Shown piece after piece: positions 34,239 through 47,859 of a DNA stretch of 64,000 bases. The notes beneath the pieces are model-generated. The model was not told the DNA's origin and searched no databases. It was given only the letters and a program-made list of their open reading frames with translations. The position numbers were made by a program, and so were the translations under genes. Each line of letters starts with the position of its first letter. Position 1 is the first letter of the stretch. Source of the DNA: Anseranas semipalmata (lineage: Eukaryota; Chordata; Aves; Anseriformes; Anseranatidae); NCBI GenBank assembly GCA_013399115.1, contig VXAA01005608.1, positions 174,212 to 238,211 of the forward strand, in the 5' to 3' direction.

Positions 34239-37200
34239 TTAACGGGCTCCAATCTCAAGGTGCATTGGTAAGGGAGGGATAAGAGGAGCAGCTACAACAT
34301 AATAAAAGCACAAGCCAGCAGCTACCGCTACAGCAATGTGAAGTAGCACAGCAGAGATTCAGGCTAAATATTACCAGGGAATCAGATGGAAGTCAAAATA
34401 TACCATGCCAGAATCAAAATAAACACATCAATTCTGCATAATGCAGAATGTAAAGTGCGCATTCAAATACAAAGGCTATTTTTTGGATGTTTCACCAGAG
34501 AAACAGGTGAACATTGAGACTGTCACAACCTAGAACCCTTTACAAAGCAGCTTGCTGTAATGGCAAAACCTGTGTTTACTACACTAACAAGCCAGGATGA
34601 GAAAAAACGTCTTCAACAGAATAAACCATAGATGTAGACTTAGCAGAGCTGGGAACAAACAGTACAGCGGCAAACGTTGTCATGCACAGTCCAAGCTGGG
34701 AATTTAACAAAGCAAGCTATGAACAATGAGATCACAGATTTTGTTGAGGTTTGGGAAAAATCCATCTAAGACATTTCAAATCTTGCACTTTTTATTTGCT
34801 CTGAGGAATGTGGCATGCAAATAAAACTAAACCCCAGAGACTTACGCCACAATAACTGAGCCTTTCATGTCAGATTTCCTTCCAACCCCAACCAAGCACT
34901 ACTGTTCTGATGTTAAGAAACTGTAGATCCCAGAACCCTTCTCCACTTGGGCTTCCTCGTCACCTCAGACTGTAGATGAGGAAAGAAGTCTGGCATTATA
35001 CAAGAGGTGTAGACAGCTGGAACACGAAATCCTTGCTCATACACTAAAAATAGACTGGATTTGACCACCCACTGAACAACCAGTGCTACCAAGCACGCGA
35101 TGGGAGTCAGAGGTTTCAGCTCAGGCGCCAGCTCCCGGCCAGGAGCACTTCCAGGCTGGCGTGCTGAGCTCCGAGGGTGAGGCCGCTTCCCGTCCCCCTG
35201 AAACGTCCCCTCTGATCGGCTCTGAAGTGGCGCCCGCCAACCCGTGGGGGAACGGCATCCCCTTCCCGCTGCCTTCGGCGGTAGCGCAGCTTTGGTCAGG
35301 GACTTGTCGTCAGGATAGAAAAGGCTGAGGGAAGAAAGGGGTGTTTGTGTTTAGAAAATGGACCCCCATCACCCCAAAAGTAACATACCAACTGTTTTCA
35401 GACCAGAAATGTACATTCCGAAACGCAGGGGAAAAGATGGTTTTGTTCCCTTCTGCCCTTTCAGAGCATCCCCCAAAACGTACCTTCCTTCTCTGCTGGG
35501 GGAGCATGAGAAGGGTCTGCTGCTAACTCCCTGCCCCCGAAAAACAACTGGGAGACAAAAGATCTTATGCTGTAGGTCTGCTTGAACACTAACCAGTGGT
35601 AAGGTTATTTTCTTGCTTTTGAGGTTTTGCTTTGTTTTACTTATTTTCCAGCCTCTTCTCTTCAGCTGTTAAACATTAATTTCTAAGCAGAAGAAAAGCT
35701 CTTAATACCATTACAGCTCTTATTTCTCAATTTGTTCTCAAATCATTTCTGTCACTGTCCCTAAAATAAAACTTTAATTGGAAAAGGATTTTGTTTTAAA
35801 AAACATAGTCCTCTGTAAGTCTACTGGCAAAGCACATTGAAGAGCAACGCCAACACCACGCTGACTTCTTCCTTTCCAGGGAGAACGTTGCTTTCCCCTC
35901 TCTGTTACAAAAAGCATGTATATGTAATGAGCCCAGTTTTCAGTCTCATCTTAACTGGGTTACCCTTTCCTTGCCCGGAATTTTGCATATGCTTACATAA
36001 TTATGCCTTGAAATTTGCAGATACAATTACTTGCTGACATAAGTTGTTATTTGAATGATAAAGTATTTGATTGTGTCCAATGAAAACAAGATTAAGATGT
36101 GGAAGCAAACGTGTTTTAGCAAACCAAATGTATTAACTTAAGCTTCTGTTGTTTTATGGAAACACGATCCTCTAACAGCACGTCTACACCCTGTCATGAA
36201 GTATTGTCTAGAGACCTTGCATTAAAAGCAAGCTGGCCGTATCACTGCATTACCACATTTGCGCTTGCCTGGTAGGAAATACAGCTACATAGGAATGATC
36301 ATATTAACTATTTTTACTTTTTTGGATCAGAAAAGTTTGCTTGCATAAAAATCATCGATGACATGTGAATGGAGTTACAAAATAACTAACAAAAGAACAC
36401 TGCTAAATTAAACTAATTTTAGAATTCACATTACATCTTGATGTTTGTAGGTTCATTACATACAAGAAATCTTTCTGATTTCTCTCCCAAAGAGAAACTT
36501 ATAAAAACTGTTAAATTAGAACTCCTATTAAGAGGAGAGGCTGTCAGGATACCAAACTACAGTTTATCAAAACCAACAGAGGTATTTGATCGAGTTTAGT
36601 TAGGTTTGTCTATGACTTATGAAGCTACATTTACTTCTCATTAGGTTAGGGTTAGTAAACCTTTAATTAACATTTTATGAACAAAATTCCACAGGAATCC
36701 TTAAAACTACATACAGGGTCTATGTGGGGGCTGTCTTGCAGTGTTCGCACAGCAGCTGGATTCCCCGCTGCTCGCCATAAATGCAGACTACTGGCTGCAA
36801 AATCCAGACAGGGTCCAGTTGGATTTCAAGAACAATTATGGCATAAGACTTTATTGATACAAAGCACAGACGTCAATCTAGGGAGATTATACTAACGATT
36901 CATTTTAGTTGGCATCTTTTGGGAAAGAATGCAGAGTAGGGGAAGCAGCCCAGTAATTACGTTTAAAGCTGTTATCAACAAAATCTAAGGACAGAAAAAA
37001 AAAAGTTACCATATACTCGGAGGCACTGACAGTAAGATCAAGAAGAAAAAAGATTTTTGTTATTAATATTTTTGTCTGCTTGAATATACTGTCATCACTG
37101 GAAAAAAGTACCTAGAGCCTGGAGTCCTTCATTTTAGGTCTCGAGGCTGGCATCAAATGAAAACAGAGTTCAGCAGAGATATATTTAACGAATAAATATT

Positions 37201-38610
37201 ATATGGAATCAATCAACATAACATGACTTGCCATTTCGAACTATTCAGAAATTATGGCAATGTTTATATCAGGAGAGCTTAAGATTCTCACATCCTTTTT
37301 CTTTAATTTTATCTAGTTTCAGAGCCTTTAGGGATCATGTGTTTAAGCCTTTCTTTGCAATGCAGAAAGCTGAAAATTAACCTTTTTTACAGTAAGACCA
37401 AAATTCTTAAGTATTTCCATAAGCAGTAGACTCGGAAGGCAGGTTTTAAAGAAAATGTAAATCAATGCTTGACTACTGAGGAAGATTGCAAGAGTCAGTA
37501 ACTATAATCCAGCAACGACGATGTACCACAGATTGGATATTAACTTCAGGAGGAATCAGACAGTGAAATTCCAGTGAAGTCTTGAGCAGCTTCAACTTCA
37601 AGCTATAACCCAGAAAGTCTGCGCCATGCTGGCCAAGCCACAGATAAAACATCGTACAAGTGTATAGTTAGAGGAGAGGTAGCCACTGAGAGCAGCTCTG
37701 TTTTTACTGCTGCATTTGACACGAGTGCTTGTATTTGAGGGTCAGCCTTACTTCTTTGTCTTTCAAATCCCCCTGGTGACCGTAACCAATTATCCACATA
37801 TAAATACTCCCGCAGACCAGGAGGAAGCCTACACTTCAGCAGCCGTATTTAAAGGACACATCCTACAAGCAGGCGGTCAATCACCGCCACAGAGAGAAGC
37901 AGGATATTTTTCCACGTGGGCTGCCAAGTGTTGCTCCTAAAACCAACCTGAGCTCGTATTTGTGTTCCAGACTTTTGTTCCCATTGGAGCTATACAGGAT
38001 CAAAAGCTGTTTACTCCTTCGGCTTAGTAGGTTCTACATCAACGAGGTTTCAGTAAAATGTGCCAAAACCACCAATCAGGGCTTTCAAGTTGTTGCTAGA
38101 GCCTAAGGAGGGATGACACAGAGTGTTTACAGTTCACGAGGCTCTGAACTCTCCAGTTCTCTGGGTAAGAGAAAGACAGCATGATCGCAATCCCCTGATT
38201 ATGGCTTGCATTTTTGAAATGCTCAAATCTTTGCAACCTTTCCACAGTATTCAATGCCTTTTGACCGTAAACCGCTCCAGAGTGCGGGTAAAAACAGTTG
38301 GGAAAATATTAGTCCTCACCTTATATGATAAGAATAAAAATGAGAAAATACAGGCTGCTTTCCATGTGATAAATGCCTAAGAAATTCCTCTTCAAGTGGA
38401 TTCCTTGACTCTAGCTTCTACATTCACAGGAGACAAATTATTTTGGCATACAGAGATAAGAAATTGTGTCAGCTTAAATTAATTTTGTACTACAATTATC
38501 AGAAAATGCTGTGATGACCTATAAAAAAACCCAGTATTTTCAGGCTTTCACTGACTCTTAAAACTTTATTATAAGGTGCTGCACAACAGTTCTTGCAACT
38601 TAGACGAGTA

Positions 38611-38715
38611 TTTTTGTTTTGCAAATGAGGAAACAAGGTAAAATAGTTAACTGACATCCCCAAGTCATTGTAAATGACTAGAGAAAATTTCAGAAGACTT
38701 GATCCTGTATCTTGC
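38611..38715 (-). mobile_element. MIR SINE relic
   Basis: On the plus strand the order GCAAATGAGGAAACAAGGTA, AATAGTTAACTGACATCCCC, AAGTCAT follows the reverse complement of the MIR core ('acagatgaggaaactgaggcacagagaggttaagtgacttgcccaaggtca') with good spacing. This is the best MIR match in the window. It lies in single-copy DNA about 300 bases from an L3/CR1-like relic. Confidence 0.65.
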
Positions 38716-39030
38716 ATTGCCTATCAACGTTCTTGACAAAGCATATGAGTATAAGCTATCACCAGTATAAATGTTTGCATTATATCTACTAAATGAGTTA
38801 AATAAATTATGTTAAACTCATCTGTCTCTCTCACTGGGTAAGCATTACAGCTAAGGTCAGCACACAGCTGCAGAACTGTCACAAGTCGGAGGGCAAGAGC
38901 AAGTGGCCGGAGGTGGACCAAGACCAAGTGCAGATGGAGATGAAATTAGCCATGGAAAGTAGACAGTGACCTAGCAAAGTCCTCTGTTTCAGCCACAGGG
39001 TCCTGTACGTTTTATTTTGTACTCAGGTAT

Positions 39031-39245
39031 AAAATCATAGAGATATGGGGAAGAAGAAACTCAGATTAACTAGATCAAGCGCACACAGACTGTCTATGAC
39101 TCGTGACTATCTAAGCTGTTCTTAAAAACTTCTAGCGAGGATACACCAGTCACTAACCCTCAGGTAGGCCAGGATGATGTTCTACCATCTCAGCGATGGA
39201 AACATCTCACAGACTTTTAGCCTAAATCACCTCTGTGGCACATTA
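39031..39245 (-). mobile_element. Ancient CR1/L3-type LINE relic
   Basis: AAAATCATAGAGATATGGGG at the low-coordinate end corresponds to the CR1 3' end ('gaatcatagaa...ttggaa'). Further in, CTTAAAAACTTCTAGCGAGG followed by ACACCAGTCACTAACCCTCAGGTAGGCC-type sequence parallels 'cttaaaaacctctaaggaaggagattccaccacctccctaggtaacc'. Divergence is far higher than in the six other CR1 fragments, so this is an old insertion from the deep amniote CR1/L3 group. Confidence 0.65.
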
Positions 39246-39368
39246 GATTGATTTCTTTGCCTTTCTCTGGAAATGACGGCAAACTGTTGATCACTGTCAC
39301 TTAAATATCAACATTTTGCATATCAAAGATTTGTGTCCCTTCTGGTCTCCTCTTTCAGTAGAGGAGAT

Positions 39369-39426
39369 TCATTCTTTTCTATCTTTTCTATCTTTCTATC
39401 TTCTTCATTCTTTTCTATCTTTTCTC
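39369..39426. repeat. (TTTTCTATC)n pyrimidine-rich tandem repeat
   Basis: TTCTATC/TTTTCTATC units are repeated imperfectly, and CATTCTTTTCTATCTTTTCT occurs twice (starting 39370 and 39406). On the plus strand it is all-pyrimidine apart from single adenines. Confidence 0.88.
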
Positions 39427-41905
39427 TGCGGTTACATACTCAAAATCTCCTATCATTCAGAACTTTCTCTACTTGAGTTTCAAAACCAAACACAGTACCC
39501 CACTGATAAGGATCAGTACAAAACTGCAGAAAAATTACTTCCCTTGTCCAATTGTTAATCTACTACTGCTGTTAATTAACTATAGTTAATCTACCCTTAC
39601 ATGCAATGGAAAACTAAGATATCACTGAAGAAACTGAGTGATTTCCAACAATACGGTTTTATATAGAGAATAAATTTAAAAATGATGCAATGACCCTGCC
39701 CTACAGAGCTAGCTCATCTTTTGAAACAACATAATTACACACACATTATAATCTGGCTAGCTGCCTATATGGCCTACAAATTCCACTTGTTATTATGTTC
39801 TTATATTTATTCAACAATCTTCATTCTGTCTCATCCCTTTTTTTCAGAAATGCCGTGTGCCACCACCTTGGCATGACAGTCCCCTGACCGAGGAGGACCA
39901 GTCTGGATGTGGCCACAGTTGCACGACCAGGAGCTGCGAGGCCTGGCCCTTCAGATGGACATACCCGTAGGAAAGAGCTGCTGCCAAACTCATCTTTCCA
40001 GTTCGGTCACTAAGTCTACGCTGGGCAGGTAACCAGTCACCTGAAGGGGACTTCGGTGCTCTTTGATTCTCTGGCTGATACCGAGGAGGAAAGAAATCAA
40101 AAAGCAGAGCAAGACTCCCTGCAAACAGAAAAGATGGGGACAAAGTGCTGAAGGATCGCTGCTGCGTAAGGAACATAAGCAGGGTTTCAGGAGCAGGTCT
40201 TTCTGTTTTCATAGGGCTTCCATATTGCATGTGGTCTGCAGTCAGAAGGACTCAAACAAATCTTTTTTTTGCCAAGGTCATCTCTATTTCTCTCAAAGAA
40301 TTGACTGAAAGAGCTAACCGAAAACTTAAACCCCCCAGAAGAACGGGAATCTGGGGAAGCACCTGCTTAAACCACAGGGTACACGGAGTGGCATGGGCTC
40401 TAATGCTCTTTGGTGTTTTTTTTCAAGTTAATTTTCTGCTAGACAAGTTCCCTGAAATAGTTCAAAATGGTACAAAACATCTGTATTTACACAGCTCAGG
40501 GCAGGAAGGAGTGGCTGGAAGACACCAGCTGAAAGTCAGCACCATGGCCTTGAATGGGAAACCGGAGTCTTTAGTCCCTTTGACCAGGCCTGAAAAATCA
40601 CAAAGGAAATCAGTTCACATGAGACTGCTTTTATAACTTAAGAACCTGTAGACCCATTCATATTGATTATCTGATTATCTCAAACTACGCATTTTTTCCG
40701 GACGTACTACAGCTACCAACATGTGTCAGGCTTCACTCAAATTACCTCTTACAAATCACTGTAACGCAAGCAATCTATGATGTTTCTGCAAATCATGAAG
40801 ATAGATTTTCTTTAATTTCATCCAGCAGCTGTTGAAGCAGAATAATAAATATCCACAGCACAGCTCCCACCTTGCTTCCCCAAAAAGCTGTAAATACACT
40901 TAACAACCTGCAGCATAAACACATCTTCTGCTTTCAACCAGGACTGAGTATCTTTCAGAAAGTGTTTTTGTTACGGGTGTACCTGATGAGAAGAAAGGCT
41001 TTAAAGGACACAACAATACCCAGCAGGTTTTTTTTCCCCGTAGCATGGTTTTTCACACAGATCGTTGCGCGGATGGCTCAGCAGCTTGGCGCTGCCAGCA
41101 GCCGTACCTGCCAAAGCCGAGGTGGTGGCAGGCCGATGCGCGGAGCCAGAAGGTTCCTGCGCTGACTTCGCCAGCGAAGCCACTGGCTTGCTGAGCTACG
41201 CTCTCAGGAGGCAACAATCCCTAAGCCTCCCCTTGAGCTTAGCTAAGAAATGCCACTACAGGAGCATGTGTAACATGCCGACGCAGCTTCCAACCAAAAA
41301 GCAAAACAAACCAACCAACCACAGGGAGACAGAAAATCAACCCAAAATATTTCAAAAAAATGTGTTCTTGAATGAAAGTTGAAGTTAAAAAATTATGATT
41401 CTTCATAGCACCGGCGTACTGATGTATCGTGATACTTCATGAAATTTACAGTTCACCAGAGTTGCACTGAATTTGTGTAAAATGAAACTAGTTACAGGCT
41501 CCCCATCTTCACTAACAGTGGGGGTCTTCATAGGAACCAGCAGGCATCTGCCTGCCATCGGAGCTCCCCTCCCAGCCAGGGTATCAGGAGTCACGGGGAA
41601 GGTACTAACCCTGTATTCCAGCCAGGACCATCCCATCAAGAATACATAACAAGTGACTAACAAAGGAGACAGCAGTTTGTGCGGTGTGCTGTGTCACTGG
41701 GAAAATCATGTTTTCAGCTGTGTACAAATTCACGGTTGAGTTTGAACAGACAGCTCTTGGGCATGGCACAGGACTTACGTTCAGGGTGGTTGATTCAGGT
41801 AGGGAGGTTCTGGCTTTGATTGTCAAGGAGTTTGTGAGAAAGTCACTTTACCACTTTCTAGCTGTTTCCTTCCCTCGCTCTGTTCCTCCCTTTCTGTTTT
41901 TTCCA
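39427..41905. other. Single-copy noncoding sequence
   Basis: I see no recognised exon or repeat. A frame of 163 codons (40145-40636, plus) overlaps one of 128 codons on the other strand (39844-40230), neither with a recognisable domain. A small CpG-bearing patch lies at 41050-41180. Confidence 0.55.
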
Positions 41906-42125
41906 TCCAGATTGTCAACACTTTGAGGCAAAGACTGATGTCTTCTGCTTCTTTATGGCATGCAGGCTACCCAGCTATTTTTTGACTTTTGCTCTCTGTT
42001 CTACCTTGCCTAGTTTCACTGCATCTACTGTTGTATAACACTAGTTTCTAGAGAGTTTCTGCTCTTTTTTTTTTTAATTGCAGAGCATGTAAAAGGTGCT
42101 AAGCTTTCAATAACAACAATAAATC
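41906..42125 (+). mobile_element. Old LINE/SINE 3' tail (L2/MIR group)
   Basis: ATCCAGATTGTCAACACTTT-GAGGCAAAGACTGATG follows the shared L2/MIR tail phrase 'agactgtaagctctttgaggcagggactgtctt'. At the far end GCATGTAAAAGGTGCTAAGC and TTTCAATAACAACAATAAA follow 'cacatagtaggtgctcaataaa'. The insert between them is longer than in the consensus and carries a T run at about 42066-42075. The assignment to L2, L3 or MIR cannot be settled by eye. Confidence 0.5.
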
Positions 42126-44839
42126 CCTATCAAACCCCCAAAGAAATAAGAATTTGAAATGTTCCACCTCTAGGCAGAAGCAGACAATTGGCAGGGAGCA
42201 AAGGATGATCTGGGAAAGCTCACAGGAACTTGTTCCAAAACAGAGAGCACTTGCCTAGAGTATGACAAACCACCACTGGAGAAAATACTTGACCCTGGGC
42301 CTCGCCTAGCTAGGGAAGCAAGTGCCCGGTCTGCTCGGCTACCGAGGCAGCCTCTGCTTGCCCCTGCTGCCGCCTGCAAGCACCTGCGGGGAATGGAAGC
42401 CGCCGAGCCAGCCAGCGCGCCTTGGGGCGGGCAGTGAGGCTGCAGCGGGGGACGCAGGAGATCCAACAAACCAGCAGGAATCTGATTCACCTCCAGTTCT
42501 ACCTCGGTCCAGAAGGAGAACCTTCGGATAGGCACTTAACTGCAACTCTTGTGTTTTCCTCAGTTTTCCTAAGTATTTTCTGCAGGCTCAGCTCTGCAGT
42601 TGACACAACTCTAGAGCAACACAGGCCTCCCAAAGCACATTATAATGAACTGCAGCAGAATACATGGTACTACCATAAATGTATAACACATTTCTTCCGA
42701 AAATTACCTGTAAAGAGTAATTAATCTTGCAATCATTATTATTACATTGTAACTTAGAAAAAGATACCTAGAAAGAAAGAAGAGGATTTTGCTACAGTTT
42801 GATAAGGGGAGAAAAAAAAGTGCATTAAAAGAGGGAAGCATTGTTTGAAATGGCATTTACCTAGTAACTAACGCTATTTTCAGTGCAAGTGAACAGAAAC
42901 ACAACCATGCTCAGCTGTAAAAAAAGTTATGCATTTTGCCACTGTCATAAAACCTTCAAACAAATTCTTTGTAAACTGGTGAGGAAGTCCTTTGTTTCTG
43001 CTCCAGTCAAAGGACTGTTCAAGCTGCAAAGCAGTCCCCCAAAATGTTCCTGAAGCAGAGACAGAAGGAAACGAGTAAAAATGAGTTTGCAACAAAGTTT
43101 CTTTATGTTATTAGCATAGACACTTGGCTTTTGGTAAAGATGTACAAATAACGATCCACAGTGACATTACCTCAGCCACATATTTGTTAGAGAAGCTGAA
43201 CAGCAGAGTCTGGGAAAAGTGCAAACTATTTCTCAAAGTAACCTCTTGTCCGTCTGGCACATTTCAAGGGACAGAATGTCTGGGTCACATAGGAAAGAAG
43301 CTGGAAGCTCTGTGAACCTTGACAGAGCCATGTTGCAAGCTGTGTGAACTGCTTCAAACGAGGGAGCTTAAAAAAATAGTGCCACTGTTAATGCCTCACA
43401 AAACCACTTAAAATACTGTAAAGCTTCTAGAATAAGAGACCCAGCATTGCCAACCCTTGCAATCTTACTGAAAGTCTGATGACGCTTTATTTAAAGGCAT
43501 AGCTGTTGAAGACAACTGATTACCTTGGAACCGGCTGCCATTAAAGAGGGCCTCCAGCAGAGGTTACGCAGAAGAGCTTGAAAAGCCAAAGCAGGCTGCA
43601 AAGCCTCAAGAAAATAACACGCTTGTTAAAGGCTCAGGATCTTTAAGCTAATCATGGTTTTGACAGACCGGCTCAAGACTTTGTTCAATGGGTGGTGGTA
43701 GCAATATCAGAGAGGTGAAAAAGAAGAACCAAACCCAACAAACCTTGCCTTAAAACTAAGCCTAAATGAATTCCTCAACAACATGAGAAAATTGGCAGCA
43801 AGAACAGAAAGCTATCCATCTCCACTTTGCCTTGCCTTTTAAAGCCTCTCAACAAAGCTAAAGAAAATCTCATGCTTCCCTAAGTCAAAGGCTAATAACG
43901 AAAAGCAGCAGAACTTCAGAAATATGTCGGGCTTCCAGAGCCATTCCCGGAAGGAAAGGTAATGAAAGGTAGATGAGAATCTAGCGGGCGTTCCTTCCAG
44001 CACAATAGCTGGAGCCTGGCAGTCAGCAGCAAAATAGGTGCAGCAACTTCAGAAACAGGAGATGTGGGAGCTGGTGGAAAACAGATGGATGGCTTGCCTG
44101 CTATGCCAGGGAAGGTTATTTTTTTCTGCTTCTACTCCCATCCACACAAATTATAATATATACCCTGTGGATGTTCACCGTGAGGGAACTGGGGCGAGAG
44201 GATCAGGCTGTGGCCACAGTAGTGGGAGAGAACTATCACCACTCATCAAAGAGCTTGGATGGGAAAAAAACAGTCTTCAAGTAGGCCAGATCAAGATAAC
44301 AGAGATGTAACGCCAGGAATAAACTATCACTTCCACCTTTGCTACAATTATCTCTTCCTTCATCGTTATTTTTCCACTCCCCCTGCCCCACTTCAGATTT
44401 CCATTTCCAAGTGAGACAGACGATCAAGATGTGTGCCTTAATTTAAAAGGGAAGGCACAGGGGAAGACATGCAGAGATTAAAGCACTCAGGCTTTCTTCC
44501 TCACTTGAAAGTTTTGTTTTTGCAGGGAGGAGACCAGTCTGATTTGAGCAAACAGCATTTTGTCAGGATATCGCTGCAAGGAGCAGCAGAGCATCTCCAG
44601 CCAACAGAGCCTGGTGAGCCTGGTGGCAAGAGCCACGCCAGGGACGGGGGCGAAGAACGGAGCAGGAAAGTTCTTCCCATTCAGCCCAGCTCGTGACTCA
44701 CCAAGGAGGACTGGAAACGGTGTTTTTCCTGTGGGAAGAGGGGCTGTTTAGCTCTAAAAGAGACAGGTATATTCTTGTCACGGTCCCCTTCTTTCTGAAG
44801 CACCTTCTCTTTAAAGCTACCACGCCAAACACTGCAAAC

Positions 44840-44868
44840 AATAATAATAATTAAAAAAAAAAAAAAAA
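44840..44868. repeat. (ATA)n plus 16-base A run
   Basis: AATAATAATAATT is followed by 16 adenines. There is no adjoining LINE or SINE body. Confidence 0.9.
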
Positions 44869-47859
44869 CCCAACATACTTTTTCTACCTAAGATGGAAAT
44901 TAAAAATAGTTATAATATGAAAAATTCCTGGAGACTCCCCACCAAGGCCTGTTGGGTCTATCCCTGGATGAAAATAATTCAGAGGTGGAAAGCAAGCACA
45001 GGAGTCTCGTAGTCTTTTTCTTCCTGGATTTTGGTTAAAATCTCGTTTCCCATTTGTTTTTAATACACTCAGGATTCCTCCCAAACCTGCTAAGCTCCAC
45101 AACACTCTTGTTCATTCAGTTTAAAATCTGCTCCACAGAAACTAGAAACAAACAAACAGCAAATAAGCTGCAGGGCATGGAATAAAGCTTCCATTAAAAC
45201 TGCATCAAACTTTCCAAAATACAGTTGCACGGGCCCAATACATCTCTAGACAATTAACACAAAGCAGAAGGCTAGCAAGCCCAGCCTTCCTCATTGGAGC
45301 GACCATTTAGATGGGTAGAGGAAAACGCCGGCTTCCCCGAAGTCAATGCTGCATGCACACGGCAGCATAGAGTATATACGTATGCAATAACACTGCATAG
45401 ACTGATAAATCACTGGACGGAATGTATTTATATGTGCCTGCTGAAATATATGCTACCATGGCAAAGCCTTGCATAGAAATGTAAACATTTAACAGCAAAA
45501 AAGGGGTAACTGTGTCCGTATCAAGATGTTTTTCACTCAAAAACCTTATTTAAAACTTACTTGCAACATTCTAAATAAATATTAACTTGCTGTGGTTTAG
45601 AGTCTGCAGTTTGTTTATGATTAATATTTGTTTACTAAAAGACTATATGTAAACTACTTGAAGCTGACGGTTACCAACATCTCCATACACACACAACAGC
45701 CCTAAGAGGAATGTGCTTCCCCCTTTAGTATTTCCTGAACAGTCCCAGCTCTGTCCCGTGCTACAAAAGAGTAAAAACAAGGTGAAGCCAGGACAGATCA
45801 GGGTGCAGTCACACGCAGTGCGTACAGACATGGCATGGCCCACGAAGAACAGATAAGGATGAAAACAGTTTTCGGGTAAGTAGCTCAATACTGCAGATAA
45901 AAGTATACAAACGCGTGTGTTGCATAAAACTTTTAAAAGACCATGTGTAGCTACATATGAAATCAAATTAATGGCTAACATGATATTGTGTAAGCATAAT
46001 TATCAAAATGATGGGATGTCTTAAGTTAGTTGAAGAAATATTAACAGGTTCATAAATCTTGTCAGGTAGATTTATCAGATTGGAATATTTTGAAAACCTC
46101 ACCAAACAAGCTCTGACTTTAGAAAGAGTAAGATTAAACTCTGTTGTTGCACATCTCCTACAAAAACAAAACAGAAAGGTCAAAGCCGTGTGCCTGACAT
46201 AAATTGCACTTGGAAATTCCATTACAGATTGGCACGCACTCCATTCACAGCATCATCTGAAGTCACCTTCAGCCAGGAAGAAAAAGATAAAATGTTCCTG
46301 AATATTCAAGAGAATGTTCACAGAAGAAAACTATATCAGGGTGCTGGCCTTCCAAAGCGCTCAGTGAAATATATTCCATCTATGAAAATCAGGCTCAAGT
46401 CAAAGGAATATTAAAGGCCTATGCCGCTTCCCAGTCTTCCCACAGGAGCCAGCCGTGTTTCCCAGGCGCTGACCGTGCCACAACTCAGCACATAGCTTCA
46501 GCTCCAATAACGCTCCTGCAACCCATTGTAGCCCGAGCTACGCAGACAACATGAAGCATGCCGTAACTTAAGAGATAATGGTATCAAATTAATTCCTCAG
46601 CATAATTGTAACTGTGGTTGCTGTAAGATTCAATTTTGTGAGTAAAGTACCAAAGCAGTTTTAGCAAATCCTAGAGAATGATTCAACCATGTAGTAAGAA
46701 GAGACCTTATGTCACAGACGCGTTAGGTTAGCATCCACATGTACTATAGCAGCACCTCTCTGATGCAATGGATTTCACTCCATGCCATGTTATGCTGTCA
46801 ACAAAAACGTTTCAAGCCTCCCTGTTTACCACAAACATAACTCACTGCATCATAGCTGCTACAGAATCACAGGATCTAGGAGGAAGATCTACACTAACAT
46901 TGTTCTTCTAAAACAAAGTTGATTATGCCTTCTCATGTGTCGATTAATTTGAACCAACAGGACTTCCCTAACTACTTATGTGAAACTTCCACAGGCAGGG
47001 TAATGGACATGTTCTTGATTTAACTCTCTCAATCAACAGCTATACGTTTTCCCTTCAAACGTGTACTTTTGTTCACCTGAGATATTCAGTAAGTTATTAA
47101 TAATTAGAAACAACCCTCTGAGAAATAGCTTGAGTTGAGTGTTTTGATTAACGACTCCTCTAATTGGCAATTTGGCCGCATCATTTAACAGCTGAACAAC
47201 CCCAGCTGAAAGGCGCAACTCTGTTCTGGTCATTCCCCCACCCCGCCCCAGTTTCAAAGATTCAGAGTAGAGGAGTCTCCAGCCTTTCCACAGTTTGCAA
47301 GGATTACTATTTGTTCACTATTTTAACATAAAAACTAGCATGCAAGAATGTGTCTTCATCCTGGGTGCACAGAGCCGTGCCGTTCTAGGACTCTGCCGGC
47401 AATCTTCCTAAATTCTGACGCTGAAGTGATTTACAACTCGATCAATTCTCAACCTTGGCTTACCAGGCCTTGAGAAACAGTGCTCACTCCTTTCATGAAA
47501 GGAACCACTGTTGCCTGCAATATGCAGATGACTGTAGAATTGACTGTTATAAGCTGCTGAGGGTAAGAATTTCACAAACTGTATGATGACATCTGTACAG
47601 ATCAGAGGGCTGTCCAGAGTTACAACAGTTGAAGATTCAGCAAGAATATTAAGCACTGGCTTCTGGGTGTAAGCCAATCACAATGAGAAATCAAGCTGAA
47701 GCTTAATAGGGAGCAGTTAATTACTTTCTTCTCCTTAAACATTCCTCTAAGAACTGTAATGGTTCACTTACAGATAATTAGGGGGCATTTCCCCCTCACC
47801 CAGCTGTTTAGAAGCCGAATGACCAGACAAATGATGAGAAAAGCAAGGAGCAGCTGGGC

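Larger units (their letters stand above)
29931..38610. other. Long A/T-rich single-copy stretch
   Basis: About 8.7 kb holds no CR1 and no recognised exon. A run of 16 adenines lies at 31948-31963 and a T run at 32393-32404. GC-richer patches occur at 32870-33130, 33590-33800 and 35090-35290, with open frames overlapping on both strands. The longest, 229 codons (32480-33169 minus), is listed. At 36641-36655 there is a short telomere-like TTAGGTTAGGGTTAG, too short to be meaningful. Confidence 0.55.

Noticed and set aside
36641..36655. Interstitial telomere-like TTAGGTTAGGGTTAG
   Set aside because: Only about two TTAGGG units, well within chance and far shorter than true interstitial telomeric repeats.
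46861..46880. CR1 3' terminus-like ACAGAATCACAGGATCTAGG
   Set aside because: No CR1 body follows on either strand, so the resemblance of a short terminal motif is not enough.
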